Shown: positions 28,038 through 38,853, numbered from the stretch's first letter. The stretch: 64,000 nucleotides of DNA from Oscheius tipulae (GCA_037178975.1 JASJZH010000006.1:1364001-1428000); one strand, 5' to 3'. Program-made: numbers and translations. Notes: generated by a model from the sequence alone, not told the origin.

Positions 28038-28808
28038 GGCTTTCTGAAAAGACATAACTTAAGTTTTGTAAATGTCTGACAAATTCTGACAACGGGACCC
28101 GGTCTCTAAATTCAGTTTGTAATAACAATTATGTTAGTCAAACGTTATACTGACCCAAAACAGTCAGACAAGTATGATTTCCGAGTTAGGATATGAGGAG
28201 AAGAATAGGCAATGGAAATAGTCATAGCAGTGCGCTCCAAGGTCTAGACAAATAGACAAATTGGAAAATTTGTTGAAGAAATGAGTAACACGTTGCACTC
28301 GCCGTTTAGTAACAATGTAGATTCCCAGGGGTCTATTTCAAGGTGTTATTCGCTCAAACAGTCTGTTAGGTGGGAATGGCAGAAGTAACGGAACACTTCG
28401 AAAAATAAAGGCAGTTATTGAGGATTTCATGCGGATTAATTTCCTTTGTATAATGAGAGAGCATGTCTGGGATTTAGACATATGAATCGTACTGACGCTG
28501 GAAGTGATTCATAAGAAAGATTCATACTAATACTTTGAACTTTACCAAGGATATACCACAGAACAAGCTGAAGACAATTGCAATCCATCCCTTTGGCGCG
28601 AGACCTATAAACGAGGTCTTGTTTCAGTTTATCAAACAGAAACGTAATGGGGAAATAGCGAAACAGGATGTTTTTTATGTTTAAGTGCTACTAATAACAC
28701 AATTGGGGAAGCAAACTAAGTTGAAAACATGCAACAATGCAAAAATGGTATATATGAACACACTAAAACATGACCCGACCCGTTACCCTATAATAAAACT
28801 TTCAAAGC
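28038..28808. other. Interval upstream of the SRX-like gene with one possible orphan exon
   Basis: A minus-strand segment at about 28553-28612 reads LAPKGWIAIVFSLFCGISL between a TTTATAG acceptor and a GTAAAG donor, looking like a membrane segment. No partner exons were found, so it may be a relic of another receptor or an upstream exon. Nothing else is supported. Confidence 0.3.
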
Positions 28809-28979
28809 TCACGTCTGTCGTCCGTACCCTTCGTAGCTACGTCCGGAGTAGCATTTGAACCTTTCACTTTTTCCGGTAGCTCGTGTTCTACCTTCGATAT
28901 TCACTACCACCTTAGCGGAGAGCACGAGTAGACAAGTCCAGCTGAAAGCTACTGCGATTACTCTGAACTGGTACCGCAT
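28809..28979 (-). CDS. Possible small secreted peptide
   Basis: A single-exon frame of 56 residues starting MRYQFRVIAVAF, with a hydrophobic stretch ending in LLVLSAK that suits a signal peptide, followed by a basic tail with GRTRATGKSERF and one Cys. No family is recognised. No acceptor lies immediately upstream of the ATG, and a possible GTGGTA donor follows SAK, so it could also be the first exon of a longer gene. Support is limited to the signal-like N-terminus. Confidence 0.3.
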   Translation of the reverse strand: MRYQFRVIAVAFSWTCLLVLSAKVVVNIEGRTRATGKSERFKCYSGRSYEGYGRQT

Positions 28980-29916
28980 GTCGAAGAGCCAAGAGCAGAA
29001 GAGAGCTGGAGCTGTGATTTGCTGTTGGTAGGAATCTCTCGTAAATACCTGAAAAACAAACCATTTGTGTATGTGCGATCATAGTTCGTGGCACTTTCTC
29101 TAGGCATACTGTCCATCAAAAGTTGTCTGTCTCGGTTGGGGTAGTGGTTGACATAGATATTATTGACTGTCATTTTCCGAGATTCAGAAGCTCGTTTCCC
29201 CTGAACTCTTGTATATAGGGACACCCTCATCAAAAAAGGACTAAAATCTCTGAGTCTGTGTATCACCTCGGCGCCATCCCAGCAAAAAACATGGAGCGAG
29301 GTCAAACCCCGGTAGTTCGGGTGACAATCGAGCGCGCAGGCACTAGAGAGGTGCTCGCAGTAGCAGGGAACGCTTTTTTAGCCAGGGCCAGGTTGGCGCT
29401 TACGCCATTAACAAATAGTGCGTAGCATATTCTCATTAGGCTTTAGAAAAACTTCACTTACCTGCATCATATCCTGTGCTTTGTTGATTACCGTCAGAAG
29501 AAAATGTAACGACGAGTAAGGCCGCAGAAAAATTTCCATTGAGTAAAATATAAAAAAGCAAACAAAAAAATCTGATAATTGTGTTTTAAAGGCGACGTCT
29601 CAAAGTAAGATTGGAGAGCTTAAGTGGCGAAAAGAGGGGTATGGAAGTCTGTTTATCACCGCAGGGCACGCATACATGGTGCGCAGTGTTTGAAAAGAGT
29701 GGCGGATACTGCCCTGCTTTCCCTAGCAAAAATCGCGAAAAACTAAAGACCATGTTTAGACGGAAAATTAGATTTTGCCTATTATTTTGGTGACAATCTA
29801 AAGAATGAAACTGAAATGCCGCCTGACTTGCATTGGCGACACATCTATTGTTTCTTCACGAATCTGTGGTCGTTCATTTTGCATAAAAGGAACTTGTCAG
29901 AATTGGAAGAACCAAG
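28980..29916. other. Intergenic interval before the protease gene
   Basis: Contains a GC-rich patch at about 29300-29410 unlike its surroundings, but no tRNA or other RNA fold that I can support. A minus-strand frame of about 115 residues here has no family features. Confidence 0.45.
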
Positions 29917-31449
29917 ATGGACAGGATGATTTTTTTCCTACTTCTGCCTAGCCTTTCCCTTGCCGGACCTCTCACTCCCGAAGAAAATGCCCGGCTACAA
30001 AGAGCCTGTGGAAGAACATTTCAGTCGTTTACTAGCAAATCTGTAAACACCAACAATGCTACTCGCTTCGAAGCTCCATTTGCTGTCGCTATTCGATCGA
30101 ATACCACTAGTTACAATAGTAATAACTTAGCTTACTTACTGCTAACAAAAGTGATTCAGTTCTTCAAAAAAGCGGGGCCCGTTGTTCTGGCACTCTGATC
30201 AGTCCACGACATGTCATCACAGCGGCACACTGTGTCGAACGCGTGTGGTGAGCTTTTTTCATACTTCTTTATTCCACCGGTTGTCTGTTAGTCAGCCTCA
30301 TAATCTTGAATATAAGAGAATATTCAACCTATCTCTGCTACTGCTCCATTGCAAAAGACTCTCTGTCAACTTGTTCCAGTCTCATTGTTTCTCTTTCATT
30401 ATAGTCTGTTTATTGTGCATCTGACCCAGTGCTAACCGTCCATTTTACCCGTAAGCATGCTCTTTCTCCATCTGCTACATTCCTGTTTTTTCATCTTTAG
30501 AATGCTAATCAGATTTTTTTCAGTCACGACAGTTCAATAGAGCGCTCCGGATGCGTAAAGAATCAGTTGGTGGTCATGTCAACAAGCTGCCAACAGAACA
30601 AACGCGGATCAGTGGTTTGCGACTCCAAAAGCTATGTGAGAGTCATACGAGCCTTTATGTCCAATATCTTCCACTCAGCTCACAAGGCATATGGTGATGT
30701 TGCAGTATATGAACTTGAACATGATGTTTTGCTAGGAGAGACTGTTTGGCCGGCTTGCATCAATAGTACGCTCTTTCATCACAATAGAAAAAAGGTTTCA
30801 GCTATTGACAGACCACCAGGAAGTCTAGTTGTCATGTTTGGATACGGTCAAAACAAGTTTTTTTTTTAAATATTTCCTTTCAATTCGCTGATTCCAGCGA
30901 TTATTCTAAAAAGGGCAGTGGCATTCTACGCAGACATTCATCAACCATCGTATCCCACTCTAAATGCAAAACGTATGGCCATGTAAATTGGATTCGTGGA
31001 ATAGATGTGATATGCACCCATCATCCGAGAGGCTTCGCATGCGGTGTTAGTTAAAATGTCGAAGATGACTTCGGTTTTAGGGAGACAGCGGATCGGGACA
31101 AGTTTTCATGAAAAATGGAAAGGCATTCATTACTGGAGCTCTTAGTTACGGAAAAAAGTGTCATGCGGATATGTTACCTGGTCAGTTCAGGATGAAGGTG
31201 TGGTGTGCTGGCGAAAGCCCACATGATTGCTTCTGACTCATGTCAAAACTTCTGACAAGGCACATTAATAACATAGCCCACAATGCGATATAATGAACGA
31301 GAAATTCAGAAGAGATCATGGACTTCAGTGCCTCGACAATCTACCACATTCGTTGGATCTGCGCTGCTACTGGGATCTGCCCGAACAGAATTCTCACGGA
31401 AGATGAAAAGAAGGTTCTGGCTCAGGAATATCTAGTTATTGAACGATAA
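29917..31449 (+). CDS. Secreted trypsin-like serine protease (S1, nematode type)
   Basis: Secreted endopeptidase. Six exons (29917..30109, 30160..30247, 30524..30856, 30898..31045, 31081..31180, 31310..31449) encode 333 residues. A signal peptide (MDRMIFFLLLPSLSLAG) opens the protein. The catalytic triad is intact: His88 in VITAAHC, Asp152 in YGDVAVYE, Ser257 in GDSGSG. The protein ends with a Cys-containing tail (WICAATGICP) typical of the DUF316-like nematode trypsin families. The Ser motif is GDSGSG rather than GDSGGP. The last intron uses GTCAGT at 31181; this donor, rather than reading on to an early TGA, restores the conserved tail. Role could be digestion or immunity; the sequence does not decide. 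Confidence 0.88.
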
Positions 31450-31618
31450 CCACGATTTGTTGACTTGATTGCGATGAATTATTCTCCCGTATTTGTCTGT
31501 CATTTTTGCGCTGTTCACCACTACGAGGACTGCACAACGCCAGCTTCACTTTGCACATAAAAAACCGTCTATTAACTTGGTTCCTTGTGATTAAGCTTGA
31601 GCTATTATCTTTATTCGA

Positions 31619-33154
31619 TTATACGCGTCTCTTGCGACTGTAGGGGTTTGTTCCGCTGGCTTTGTAGGCCTGGTACTCTCCAGGTATATTTTGTTGAGCG
31701 GCTTCAGTAGCTGTAGGTACTTCGTACTCCATTGCTGTTGTTGTAGTAGGGGTGGTCGGGGTCTGGTACTCTTCCGGAGGAGGAGCTCCACCTCCCTCAG
31801 GAGCAGCTTCTCCTCCTCTCTTGGGACATTTACAGTAGCCAGAATCTTCGCCAGGAACACCCTAAAATCATATTATTATAGCAGCAAAACGTCTTACATC
31901 ATCTCCTGACCCTCCGCCGTATCCAGGATGTCCGGGTAGACCAATAGGACCCTCAGGTCCAGGAGGACCTGGTGGCCCTTGCGGTCCTTGTATTCCGTCC
32001 CTACCAGTGTAACCGGGCTGGCCCTTATGACCGGAATCACCATTTGGACCCTTGTCTCCAGCAGGTCCCTTCGATCCTAAAGGTACATTGTGACTGTATT
32101 TTACAAAGAAATATTGCCTCTGACACCCTCCTGTCCAGGTCCACCACCACCACCCATGACGCCAGGGATGCCGTCTGGTCCACGCTCTCCAAGTGGACCA
32201 GCTTGTCCCGGTTGTCCTGGTCTGCCGGGGTTACCGTCAGCTCCGGGCAGACCAACTGATCCCATATCTCCAGGAGGACCAGGGTATCCGTCAGCACCTC
32301 TCGGGCCTGGCGGGCACTGTCGACAAGATTCGCCGCTTTCTTGTTGACTGTCAGGAAGAGTTCCAGTCTCTCCTGGCTCGCCTGGTTCCCCCTGAGCACC
32401 ATTTTCTCCGTCGAGGCCATTAGGTCCAGGACGACCCTTGGGTCCGGATGGGCAGAGGCTTTGGCTCTCACATTCTGAAAGCGCAATAAGTTTTCATCGT
32501 ATGGCTTTTGTTTTTTCTCCCTTTAAACAAGGGACCAGCTGCCCACGACAGCTTCCTGCTATTGCAATTTCTAACCGCCGTTTCTTAATAATTTTATTAT
32601 TTTCTGATCTGATGAATGTGTTGCTCCCTAATGTTGTCAACCTATCTTGTTTCTTCCTGAAACAAGCGAAGTTTTCCCTTTTCTACACTCCATCTGCCCG
32701 GCAGAACATTGTATCAGCTCAGCTGGCTATGCTTTAATGCTGACTTACCAGTTTTTATTCATTTCCAAGCCGACACCCTATATGTATAACAGGGAAAGGC
32801 GCAAGTTTGAGACAAAACAGATAAAGTGAACCGCAGAAATCATTGCATGTTAATAGGTTAGACAACTCACGACATTCTTCTCCACTTTGCCGTTTGATCT
32901 CTCTTTTCTGCCTAGGAAGACTTTTTTTCAACTCGCTCAGCTGAACCCTGATCACGGCTTCCATGGTGTCAAACTCTTTTCCATGCATCTAAAACTGGCA
33001 ATTTCGAGCGATTAAGCCCATTTACCGTCAAAGAACTGCGAACATCATCAATTCGCAGAAGCATCATTGGAATACAGAGTAGGGAGAGAGCAATGACAGT
33101 AACTGAACCTCCAATGGAGAGTAAACTCACGAAATGAGCAGATTCTGTGCCCAT
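31619..33154 (-). CDS. Cuticle collagen
   Basis: Extracellular structural protein of the cuticle. Five exons on the minus strand: 33026..33154, 32871..32988, 32127..32474, 31898..32076, 31619..31861; 338 residues. The nematode cuticle collagen N-terminal domain with its hydrophobic segment ([16 protein letters not shown]) comes first, then a basic furin-type site in PRQKREIKR, a short Cys pair, Gly-X-Y blocks ([10 protein letters not shown] onward) interrupted by a CRQCPPGP spacer, a second Gly-X-Y block, and a non-helical tail rich in Pro, Thr and Glu ending KRRV. The domain order is that of C. elegans col-type genes. A run of five consecutive Gly (GGGGG) near the end of exon 3 breaks the triplet pattern. 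Confidence 0.95.
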
Positions 33155-33930
33155 TTTGTTAGCAGTTAGACCGGCTATTACTGCCTTATTCGCTTTTATA
33201 CCGCGAAGAATACCAGATCAGTTGCGCCACAACGAGTTGTGCGACAACTAGCAAACAAACAACTTGATAGCCAACGGGCGCGTTTGTATCACTGGTGCTG
33301 CATGATAGATATCTTCGTGGGTGAATATGATAGGAATAATTAGTTATTCTTTTTACACATCTATGTTTCCGGAACTTTTAAAAGCGATTTTCTGGTTGAA
33401 TATTTAAGTATTACAAGTAATGCTACGCCCCTTGGGGCTCAATGCCAGTAATAATCCGATATTTCTACTTTCTTCTGTCCAAACCCACTTCAACCTGTCC
33501 GCATTCCCTCCAATCGAGGTAGCGTTACAGAAGCAACGTTCTCCCAAAGACGTGCTTGCCCAAACTGACTCGATTTGGCTTGACTTGCCAACAATTAGTG
33601 AGCGCACAAAATAGTGCACACTAATTGGCAATATTGGCTTCAGACAGACACGCTGTAAATTTATACCAAAGACCTACGCGAAGCGCCTTGTTCAAAAGTC
33701 AGGTGCTCTTTGCATATGTTTTGCTAATCCTTTGACCTGGTTACTTTTTTTATTCACGGCTTTATAACAATCTTTCCAACAAGTTTGGTCTTCACCAGAA
33801 CACTTTGTATTGGTAAATCCTGTAGCATTGTACAATATTTTTGTGGAATTTTATGTTTTGCTGTCGACTATCCGAAAGTTACATGGTAATACAGTGTATA
33901 AAAGGCTACGATCGAGTCGTACATGATGCA
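33155..33930. other. Divergent promoter region between collagen and cellulase
   Basis: Separates two divergently transcribed genes. It contains one copy of a dispersed repeat (about 33421-33653) and, at 33893-33904, a TATAAA-like motif about 30 nt upstream of the cellulase start. ATGATGCAATGA just before the start forms a three-codon upstream frame that overlaps the main ATG. Confidence 0.5.
33421..33653. repeat. Dispersed repeat, copy 1 (related to 41344-41524)
   Basis: Shares a CCCCNNTGGGGCT dyad at the left end, an AGCAAYGTYCTCCCARAGACG block, and an ATTGGC...CAGACAGAMAGACAC right end with the stretch at 41344-41524. Similarity is patchy, so this is an old non-coding repeat family. A CCAATTAGGGCTGCC fragment at about 3387 may be a third relic. 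Confidence 0.5.
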
Positions 33931-35063
33931 ATGAAGCTTGCTGTGTTGGTAGGCACTTGCCTAGTTGGAGTAGCTGCTGATTTTGGACAAACAACAAGAT
34001 ACTGGTAAGTTTAGACATTTTAGTTTAATTGCATGTCTATGAACTGACATAAAAAATCAAAATTGCGTCAAAGTGGCCATCTAAAAAAAGAACTTTTTCA
34101 GGGACTGCTGCAAGCCGTCATGCGCATGGCCAGGCAAGACTCAACTACGACGAGGGCCTGTACAAACTTGCAATTCAAACAATCAACAGCTAAACGATAA
34201 CGGTGATACTCAGTCGGGATGCAATGGTGGTGGATCGTTCATGTGTTCTGCTCAACAACCTTGGGCCGTCAATAACAATCTCGCTTATGGTTTCGCTGCT
34301 GTTCATCTTCAGGGCCAGAGCGAACGAGACTGGTGCTGCGCATGTTATCAATTGACCTTTACTAGCGGTTCTGTTCAAGGCAAAACGATGGTTGTTCAAG
34401 CAACAAACACTGGCGGTGAGTTGGGGAACAACCACTTTGATCTACAGGCGAGTTGTTTTTTTTAGGGAATTTTGCGTAATCTTGATCGTAAAATCAAATT
34501 CTAGATTCCTGGTGGCGGTGTGGGAATCTTTAACGGCTGCCAGACACAGTGGGGGGCTCCATCTGACGGCTGGGGACAAAGGTACGGTGGGATAAATTCC
34601 CAAGGACAATGTTCTCAACTCCCATGGGCTTTACAAGGCGGATGCAACTGGCGCTTTAATTGGTTCAACAATGCTAACAATCCGAGCATGTCCTTCCAAA
34701 AAGTCTCCTGTCCAAAAGCTCTTACCGACATAAGCAAGTGCATCCGCAGTGATGACAATTCATCTGGATCCGGAGGCTCTGTGAGTGTTTTGAGATTTTG
34801 CCATGAAGGGATTTTAGTGGCAAACTGGAGCAAACGGAGCCAAATGGAACATGGGATGTGATTTCAATGAACACAACATTGGAAACCAACAGAGCAGTGG
34901 AGATCAGTGCTCGGAAGTATGTCGCAGACGCAGAAACTGCAACGCATTCGCATGGTCTAACTACAACGGCGGAACCTGTTGGATGAAATCGTTCAGTCAG
35001 GTGCCTACACCAGTTTCATCTTCCGGAGACAGCGTCTGCGGCTACCTTCCTGAGCGATTTTAG
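33931..35063 (+). CDS. GH45 endoglucanase (cellulase) with C-terminal PAN-like domain
   Basis: Secreted enzyme hydrolysing beta-1,4-glucan by inversion. Four exons (33931..34004, 34102..34447, 34505..34780, 34818..35063) encode 313 residues. Signal peptide 1-16; GH45 domain about 17-230 with the diagnostic RYWDCCKPSCAW (Asp26 as catalytic base) and NHFDLQIPGGGVG (Asp138 as acid). A Ser/Gly-rich linker follows, then about 78 residues with GCDF, GDQCSEVC, CNAFAWSNYNGGTCWMK and a final Cys, a PAN/apple-like module. Intron 2 starts GCGAGT, a GC-AG intron; splicing it yields the conserved FDLQIPGG junction. GH45 in nematodes is regarded as acquired horizontally, probably from fungi; the introns here are ordinary host introns. 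The PAN-like tail may bind carbohydrate or protein, by inference. Confidence 0.93.
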
Positions 35064-35576
35064 TAAATCAGTCAAATTCGGTTTGCAATGAAGTATACAA
35101 ATGCAAAGTTGTTATTTGCCTATGACAAGTATTAAAAACACCAAAACATCCTGTCGAATAGTAATAGGCTATCAACTTTACTCCTGAGATGATAGTCACA
35201 GATGGACTATATATATATCAGTCAGTTATTTACAAACACCTTAAATGAGCTTATTTCCTTTGTCATCGCGTTACAGGTACCAATCTGCAGCATCAGTTAC
35301 AAAAAGCTGTCTGCAAGCCAATAGTTGACAAACAGCCTGCTAAGATGTTTTTCCAAGATTTTTATTAAGGACTTTTCATTAACACTTCCAGGAGCACGTG
35401 TGAAAAACATCAGCAACTTGTTTGCAGTTTGCAAGCTACTCCTGTTCGCTGCAATATTAATCGAAAGAATACATAGACTGATGACAGCAGGCATGCAAGC
35501 GGTTATGGAAAACTGAAATTTAGTATACTGCTGTATAAAAAGACGGCTGTTGTTATCTCTATATTATTTCAACATA
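35064..35576. other. Short intergenic region
   Basis: Between cellulase and lysozyme, both on the plus strand. An AGTATTAAAAAC motif and TA-rich tracts are seen; no exon is supported. Confidence 0.5.
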
Positions 35577-36067
35577 ATGTTAGAACTCGTTATTTTTGTT
35601 GTCCTCTGTGAGTACAGTCTTTCGATTTGCTGAACGCAACGGTTGTTAGTTACAAAACTTGCCAATGCCGATTCCTGTATGCATTGCATCTGTCTTCTTG
35701 AGTCCAGATGTCATCCTATTGGTTGCAATATGGACCAAGGGTCTCTTTCCTGCGGATACTACCAGATTAAACTTCCCTACTACATAGACTGCGGAACTCC
35801 TGGGCGTGGTTCTGGAGAAGATCTTACTACTGCCTGGCAAAGATGAAAAGGAATAACAGTAAAACTAAACAGCTGTTTAGATGTTCAAACGACTACGACT
35901 GCAGTACGCAGTGCGTCCAGGCCTATTACAATCGGTACAATGGACTCTGCTCTTCTACTGGTAAAGGAAGCTGTGAAATTATGGCTAGAAATCACAATGG
36001 AGGACCCTACGGATGCACAAAATCTGGTACTGATTGGTACTGGTCACGCATTAAAAGTTGCCTGTGA
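35577..36067 (+). CDS. Invertebrate-type (i-type, destabilase) lysozyme with an aberrant splice donor
   Basis: Secreted enzyme cleaving bacterial peptidoglycan. Three exons (35577..35607, 35650..35842, 35881..36067) would give 136 residues. Signal peptide about 1-17. The catalytic Glu28 (CLLESRC) and Asp39 (NMDQGSLSCGYYQI) are present, as are the many Cys of the family and the DYDCSTQCVQAYYNRY motif. Intron 2 (38 nt, 35843..35880) ends in TTTAG but starts ATGAAA, not GTGAAA; only this boundary joins WQR to CSNDYDC as in homologues. Reading through instead gives an immediate TGA. So either an AT-AG intron is spliced, or the donor is mutated and the gene is failing. It lies next to the cellulase, and both would act on food-cell walls. 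Confidence 0.82.
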
Positions 36068-36148
36068 ACTGCTCCAATTTTTTGTCAAATAAAGATTTCC
36101 GAGAAAACAGTTGCAACGATATCATACAAGAGGAAGAAGACGCTCTCG

Positions 36149-36225
36149 TTTACGGCCACATTACGTTGAAAGTATGCCATCCCGTCCGATCTCGCAAGTC
36201 AAGCAATGTTGGGCCCGGTTATAGC
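36149..36225 (+). pseudogene. 5S rRNA-derived fragment (head of left inverted-repeat arm)
   Basis: Sequence from TTTACGGCCACATTACG through TGAAAGTATGCCATCCC to GGGCCCGGTTA matches the first ~75 nt of the intact 5S gene at 4852 with a few changes (for example GATCTCGCAAG for GATCTGGCAAG). It stops before box C, so the internal RNA polymerase III promoter is incomplete. The mirror copy is in the right arm, at about 36965-37028 minus. Confidence 0.8.
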
Positions 36226-36508
36226 CTATTTCCAACGAAGAGCGGCAGTGGGTCCTTTCACGAAAGGCGCCAAGTCATTTTAGAGGCGTTTTTTCTAAGT
36301 TTTGAGCTCGCCATCGAACTCAGAGCCTCTCTACCTGACACCAAAATCGGGATAAAACTAGAATATATCACTGAAACTGAAAAAATACGTTGGCTGAGCT
36401 TCGTTTCTCAAGTTTCGCGTTTTTCGCCTAATATTTCCGTCAAACTTGTTGCCAAGTAGGTTTTTTTTCGATAGTAGAACTCGATAACGAAACTATGAAT
36501 ATGTTATT
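36161..36508 (+). repeat. Long inverted repeat, left arm (348 bp)
   Basis: Pairs with 36681..37028; both arms have the same length and give the same ~100-residue translation, so they appear identical or nearly so. The outer end is a 5S rRNA fragment; the inner part is unrelated and starts TAGCCTATTTCC. The 172-bp spacer is AT-rich. The element may be a 5S-headed SINE-like unit inserted twice head to head or a fold-back duplication. Confidence 0.85.
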
Positions 36509-36680
36509 AAAAATGTTGCGCCAAATTGCTTACAGGCACCGTCATCGTTGGCAAAGCAAGTGACACAGCCTGAACCTGCTCCAGTTCGTTGAATTCCAAG
36601 CCAAAAAAAACCGCTGCCTGCGATATCTAAAATATACCTATGCCAATTACTATGTTACATGGAGTAAGAGAGTCAAAAAT

Positions 36681-37028
36681 AATAACATATTCATAGTTTC
36701 GTTATCGAGTTCTACTATCGAAAAAAAACCTACTTGGCAACAAGTTTGACGGAAATATTAGGCGAAAAACGCGAAACTTGAGAAACGAAGCTCAGCCAAC
36801 GTATTTTTTCAGTTTCAGTGATATATTCTAGTTTTATCCCGATTTTGGTGTCAGGTAGAGAGGCTCTGAGTTCGATGGCGAGCTCAAAACTTAGAAAAAA
36901 CGCCTCTAAAATGACTTGGCGCCTTTCGTGAAAGGACCCACTGCCGCTCTTCGTTGGAAATAGGCTATAACCGGGCCCAACATTGCTTGACTTGCGAGAT
37001 CGGACGGGATGGCATACTTTCAACGTAA
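36681..37028 (-). repeat. Long inverted repeat, right arm (348 bp)
   Basis: Reverse complement of 36161..36508. Its outer end, carrying the 5S-derived segment, abuts a possible minus-strand exon ending FFLQ; a TTTTTTTTTACAG acceptor stands exactly at the junction. Confidence 0.85.
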
Positions 37029-37031
37029 CGT

Positions 37032-37410
37032 ACTGTAAAAAAAAATCATTTTCTGCAGCACTTTGAATGGAAGAAATGCAAGCTCCATGACTTCTACAGG
37101 TACTGTTGGCAGTTGTATTGGTAGTTCCGCCTATGACATAAAGGTAGCATGCCAGCAGAATTGAGAATCCAGCCAGAATCACAAGAAGCTGAAGTTTGTT
37201 GTGTGCCAACGACCGTGCACTCACGAGGCGGAGGTTGGGCAGGTGGGGCAAGTGACAGGAGCCAGACATAATGTACACTCGTGCTTCTTGTTCGGATCTA
37301 ATTTGCAAATGTACGGGAAGCTTATTCCATCCTAGGTTCCTCGTAAGCACCTCGAACAAAAACGTTATTGTATCGCAACACTCACCTGTTTGTTTGGCTC
37401 TAATAGGCAT
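37032..37410 (-). CDS. Possible membrane protein, 3' end interrupted by the 5S-derived repeat
   Basis: Minus-strand frame starting MPIRAKQ with a strong hydrophobic segment LLVILAGFSILLACYLYVIGG followed by TNTTANST (N-glycosylation sites) and two Cys. A 36-nt intron, GTGAGT to TTCAG at about 37191-37226, is in frame and may be removed. The open frame runs straight into the inverted repeat, so either the natural 3' exon has been lost or the repeat supplies the C-terminus. No family is recognised; the start is uncertain because another GTGAGT follows MPIRAKQ. Confidence 0.3.
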
Positions 37411-37807
37411 ATCCTGCTGAACAGATGATTGCGAAAACAGGTGGGAAAAGAGTCAAGAAAAGCTGGCTTTTTGTAGCTAAGCGGTGTGTCTTTATCTGAT
37501 ATTTGACTTCTTGTTTTTTAATTCACCTATCAAGCACGTTATCAAGTAATAGTTGTGTTCTTTAAAGAGTATTGACAGGATTTTACGTCAAACAATAGAA
37601 AAATGCGGTAGATCTTATGAATTCACGGGTAAATCAATCCCATTCTGCGAAGCGCTGTGGTGTTTTTTTATTAATAGTAATAATGAGTACTACAGAAGTT
37701 TGAATTCAAGAAAGTTCAGGTGTTTAGCATGATAAATTTGCAATAATGCTCTAGGCTTTAAATGGAATTTGTCGTATATTATACGCAAATCACATTATCT
37801 GCATTCG

Positions 37808-38853
37808 ATGATGTTCTATTCAATGCTCTTGCTTCTCTTTTATATATTAAAGTATTCATCTGCTAAAGCATACAGCGAACAAAATCCATGTATTGTGACA
37901 AACGTGGAAATTAATCAATTTCACAAATGTAAAGAAGCTGCACATATCAAGGCTGAAGACTTTGTCGTATTTAACAGCACTACCAATAATAACGCTTTTA
38001 ACAACTATTGGAAAAACAAGATAACTGTTGAAGGAAGCTTTCTGTTTTCTGTCAATTTTTCGGTGTTGAGCTTTCCGGAACTTCGAAATGCAAGTAAGTT
38101 CGAGCAAATCAACCAAAGAAATCATTGACGGAGAAGCAGATTCACATTATTTCCAGCAAACTTAGAAGTCGTTCGTTCATCGGTACAAAAACTGAATATT
38201 CCAAAACTGGAAAAAGTGTACCTGATTTCAATAAGCGAAAACGAACAGTTGGTCGATATAGACTTCAAAAAGGACCTCATTTCGGGTTCAGTTAATGTTT
38301 TTCTTAATAACAAACTGTCCGATTCGGAATTGAACAAGATATGGGACGCTGTCTGTCAGGGTTCGGAATCTATCGACTTTCAAGAAGGAGGAGGTGAGAA
38401 ATCAGGATCGCATCGCTCCACCGAAAGCGACTGGTCTTTTTCAGATTGCAACTTTCTTCATCCCGTTAAATCCTTGAAAGAGTTATCGGGCTGCAGGAGG
38501 GTCTTTGAAGTAACGTTTGCCGAATACGTGGAAGATCTGGACTATCCAGTGACGCAAATGGTGCTGATGAAAGCTCTGCATGCGGTTAATACCAATCTGA
38601 AGACACTGTCCTTCTTTCAACCTAATCAAGGTTACACTCCGGATTTCACATGTAACGTTTTAGCATTTGCACTATTTAAACTTGCCTTTCAGACACGGAA
38701 ATAATGGACAACCCGTTTCTTTGTGACAAATATCTTGATAGATTCGTCAAAAATCCGTCTCGTTTAAAGAACAATTGCCCGAAAGGTGCAAAAAATGCAC
38801 TAAAGGGACTTGGTGTAGCTCTTTTTGCGACAATATATTTTATCAGCAAATAA
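37808..38853 (+). CDS. Secreted or GPI-anchored protein resembling receptor L-domain (IRLD-type) proteins
   Basis: Four exons (37808..38093, 38157..38393, 38445..38651, 38693..38853) give 296 residues from the first ATG of a double Met. Signal peptide MMFYSMLLLLFYILKYSSAKA. The middle reads like the leucine-rich strands of a receptor L domain: LSFPELRNA, NLEVVRSSVQKLNIPKLEKVYLISISEN, LVDIDF. Conserved Cys pairs follow (NPCIV, HKC, CNFL, GCRRVFE, FLCDKYL, NNCPKG). The protein ends with a hydrophobic stretch GLGVALFATIYFIS and no cytoplasmic tail, which suits a GPI anchor. No kinase domain follows, as in the nematode insulin/EGF-receptor L-domain family. Family call rests on pattern only. Confidence 0.7.

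Noticed and set aside
36058-36459. 133-codon plus-strand frame as a protein gene
   Set aside because: It lies in the inverted-repeat arm and starts in 5S rRNA-derived sequence; the same translation appears in the other arm because the DNA is duplicated.
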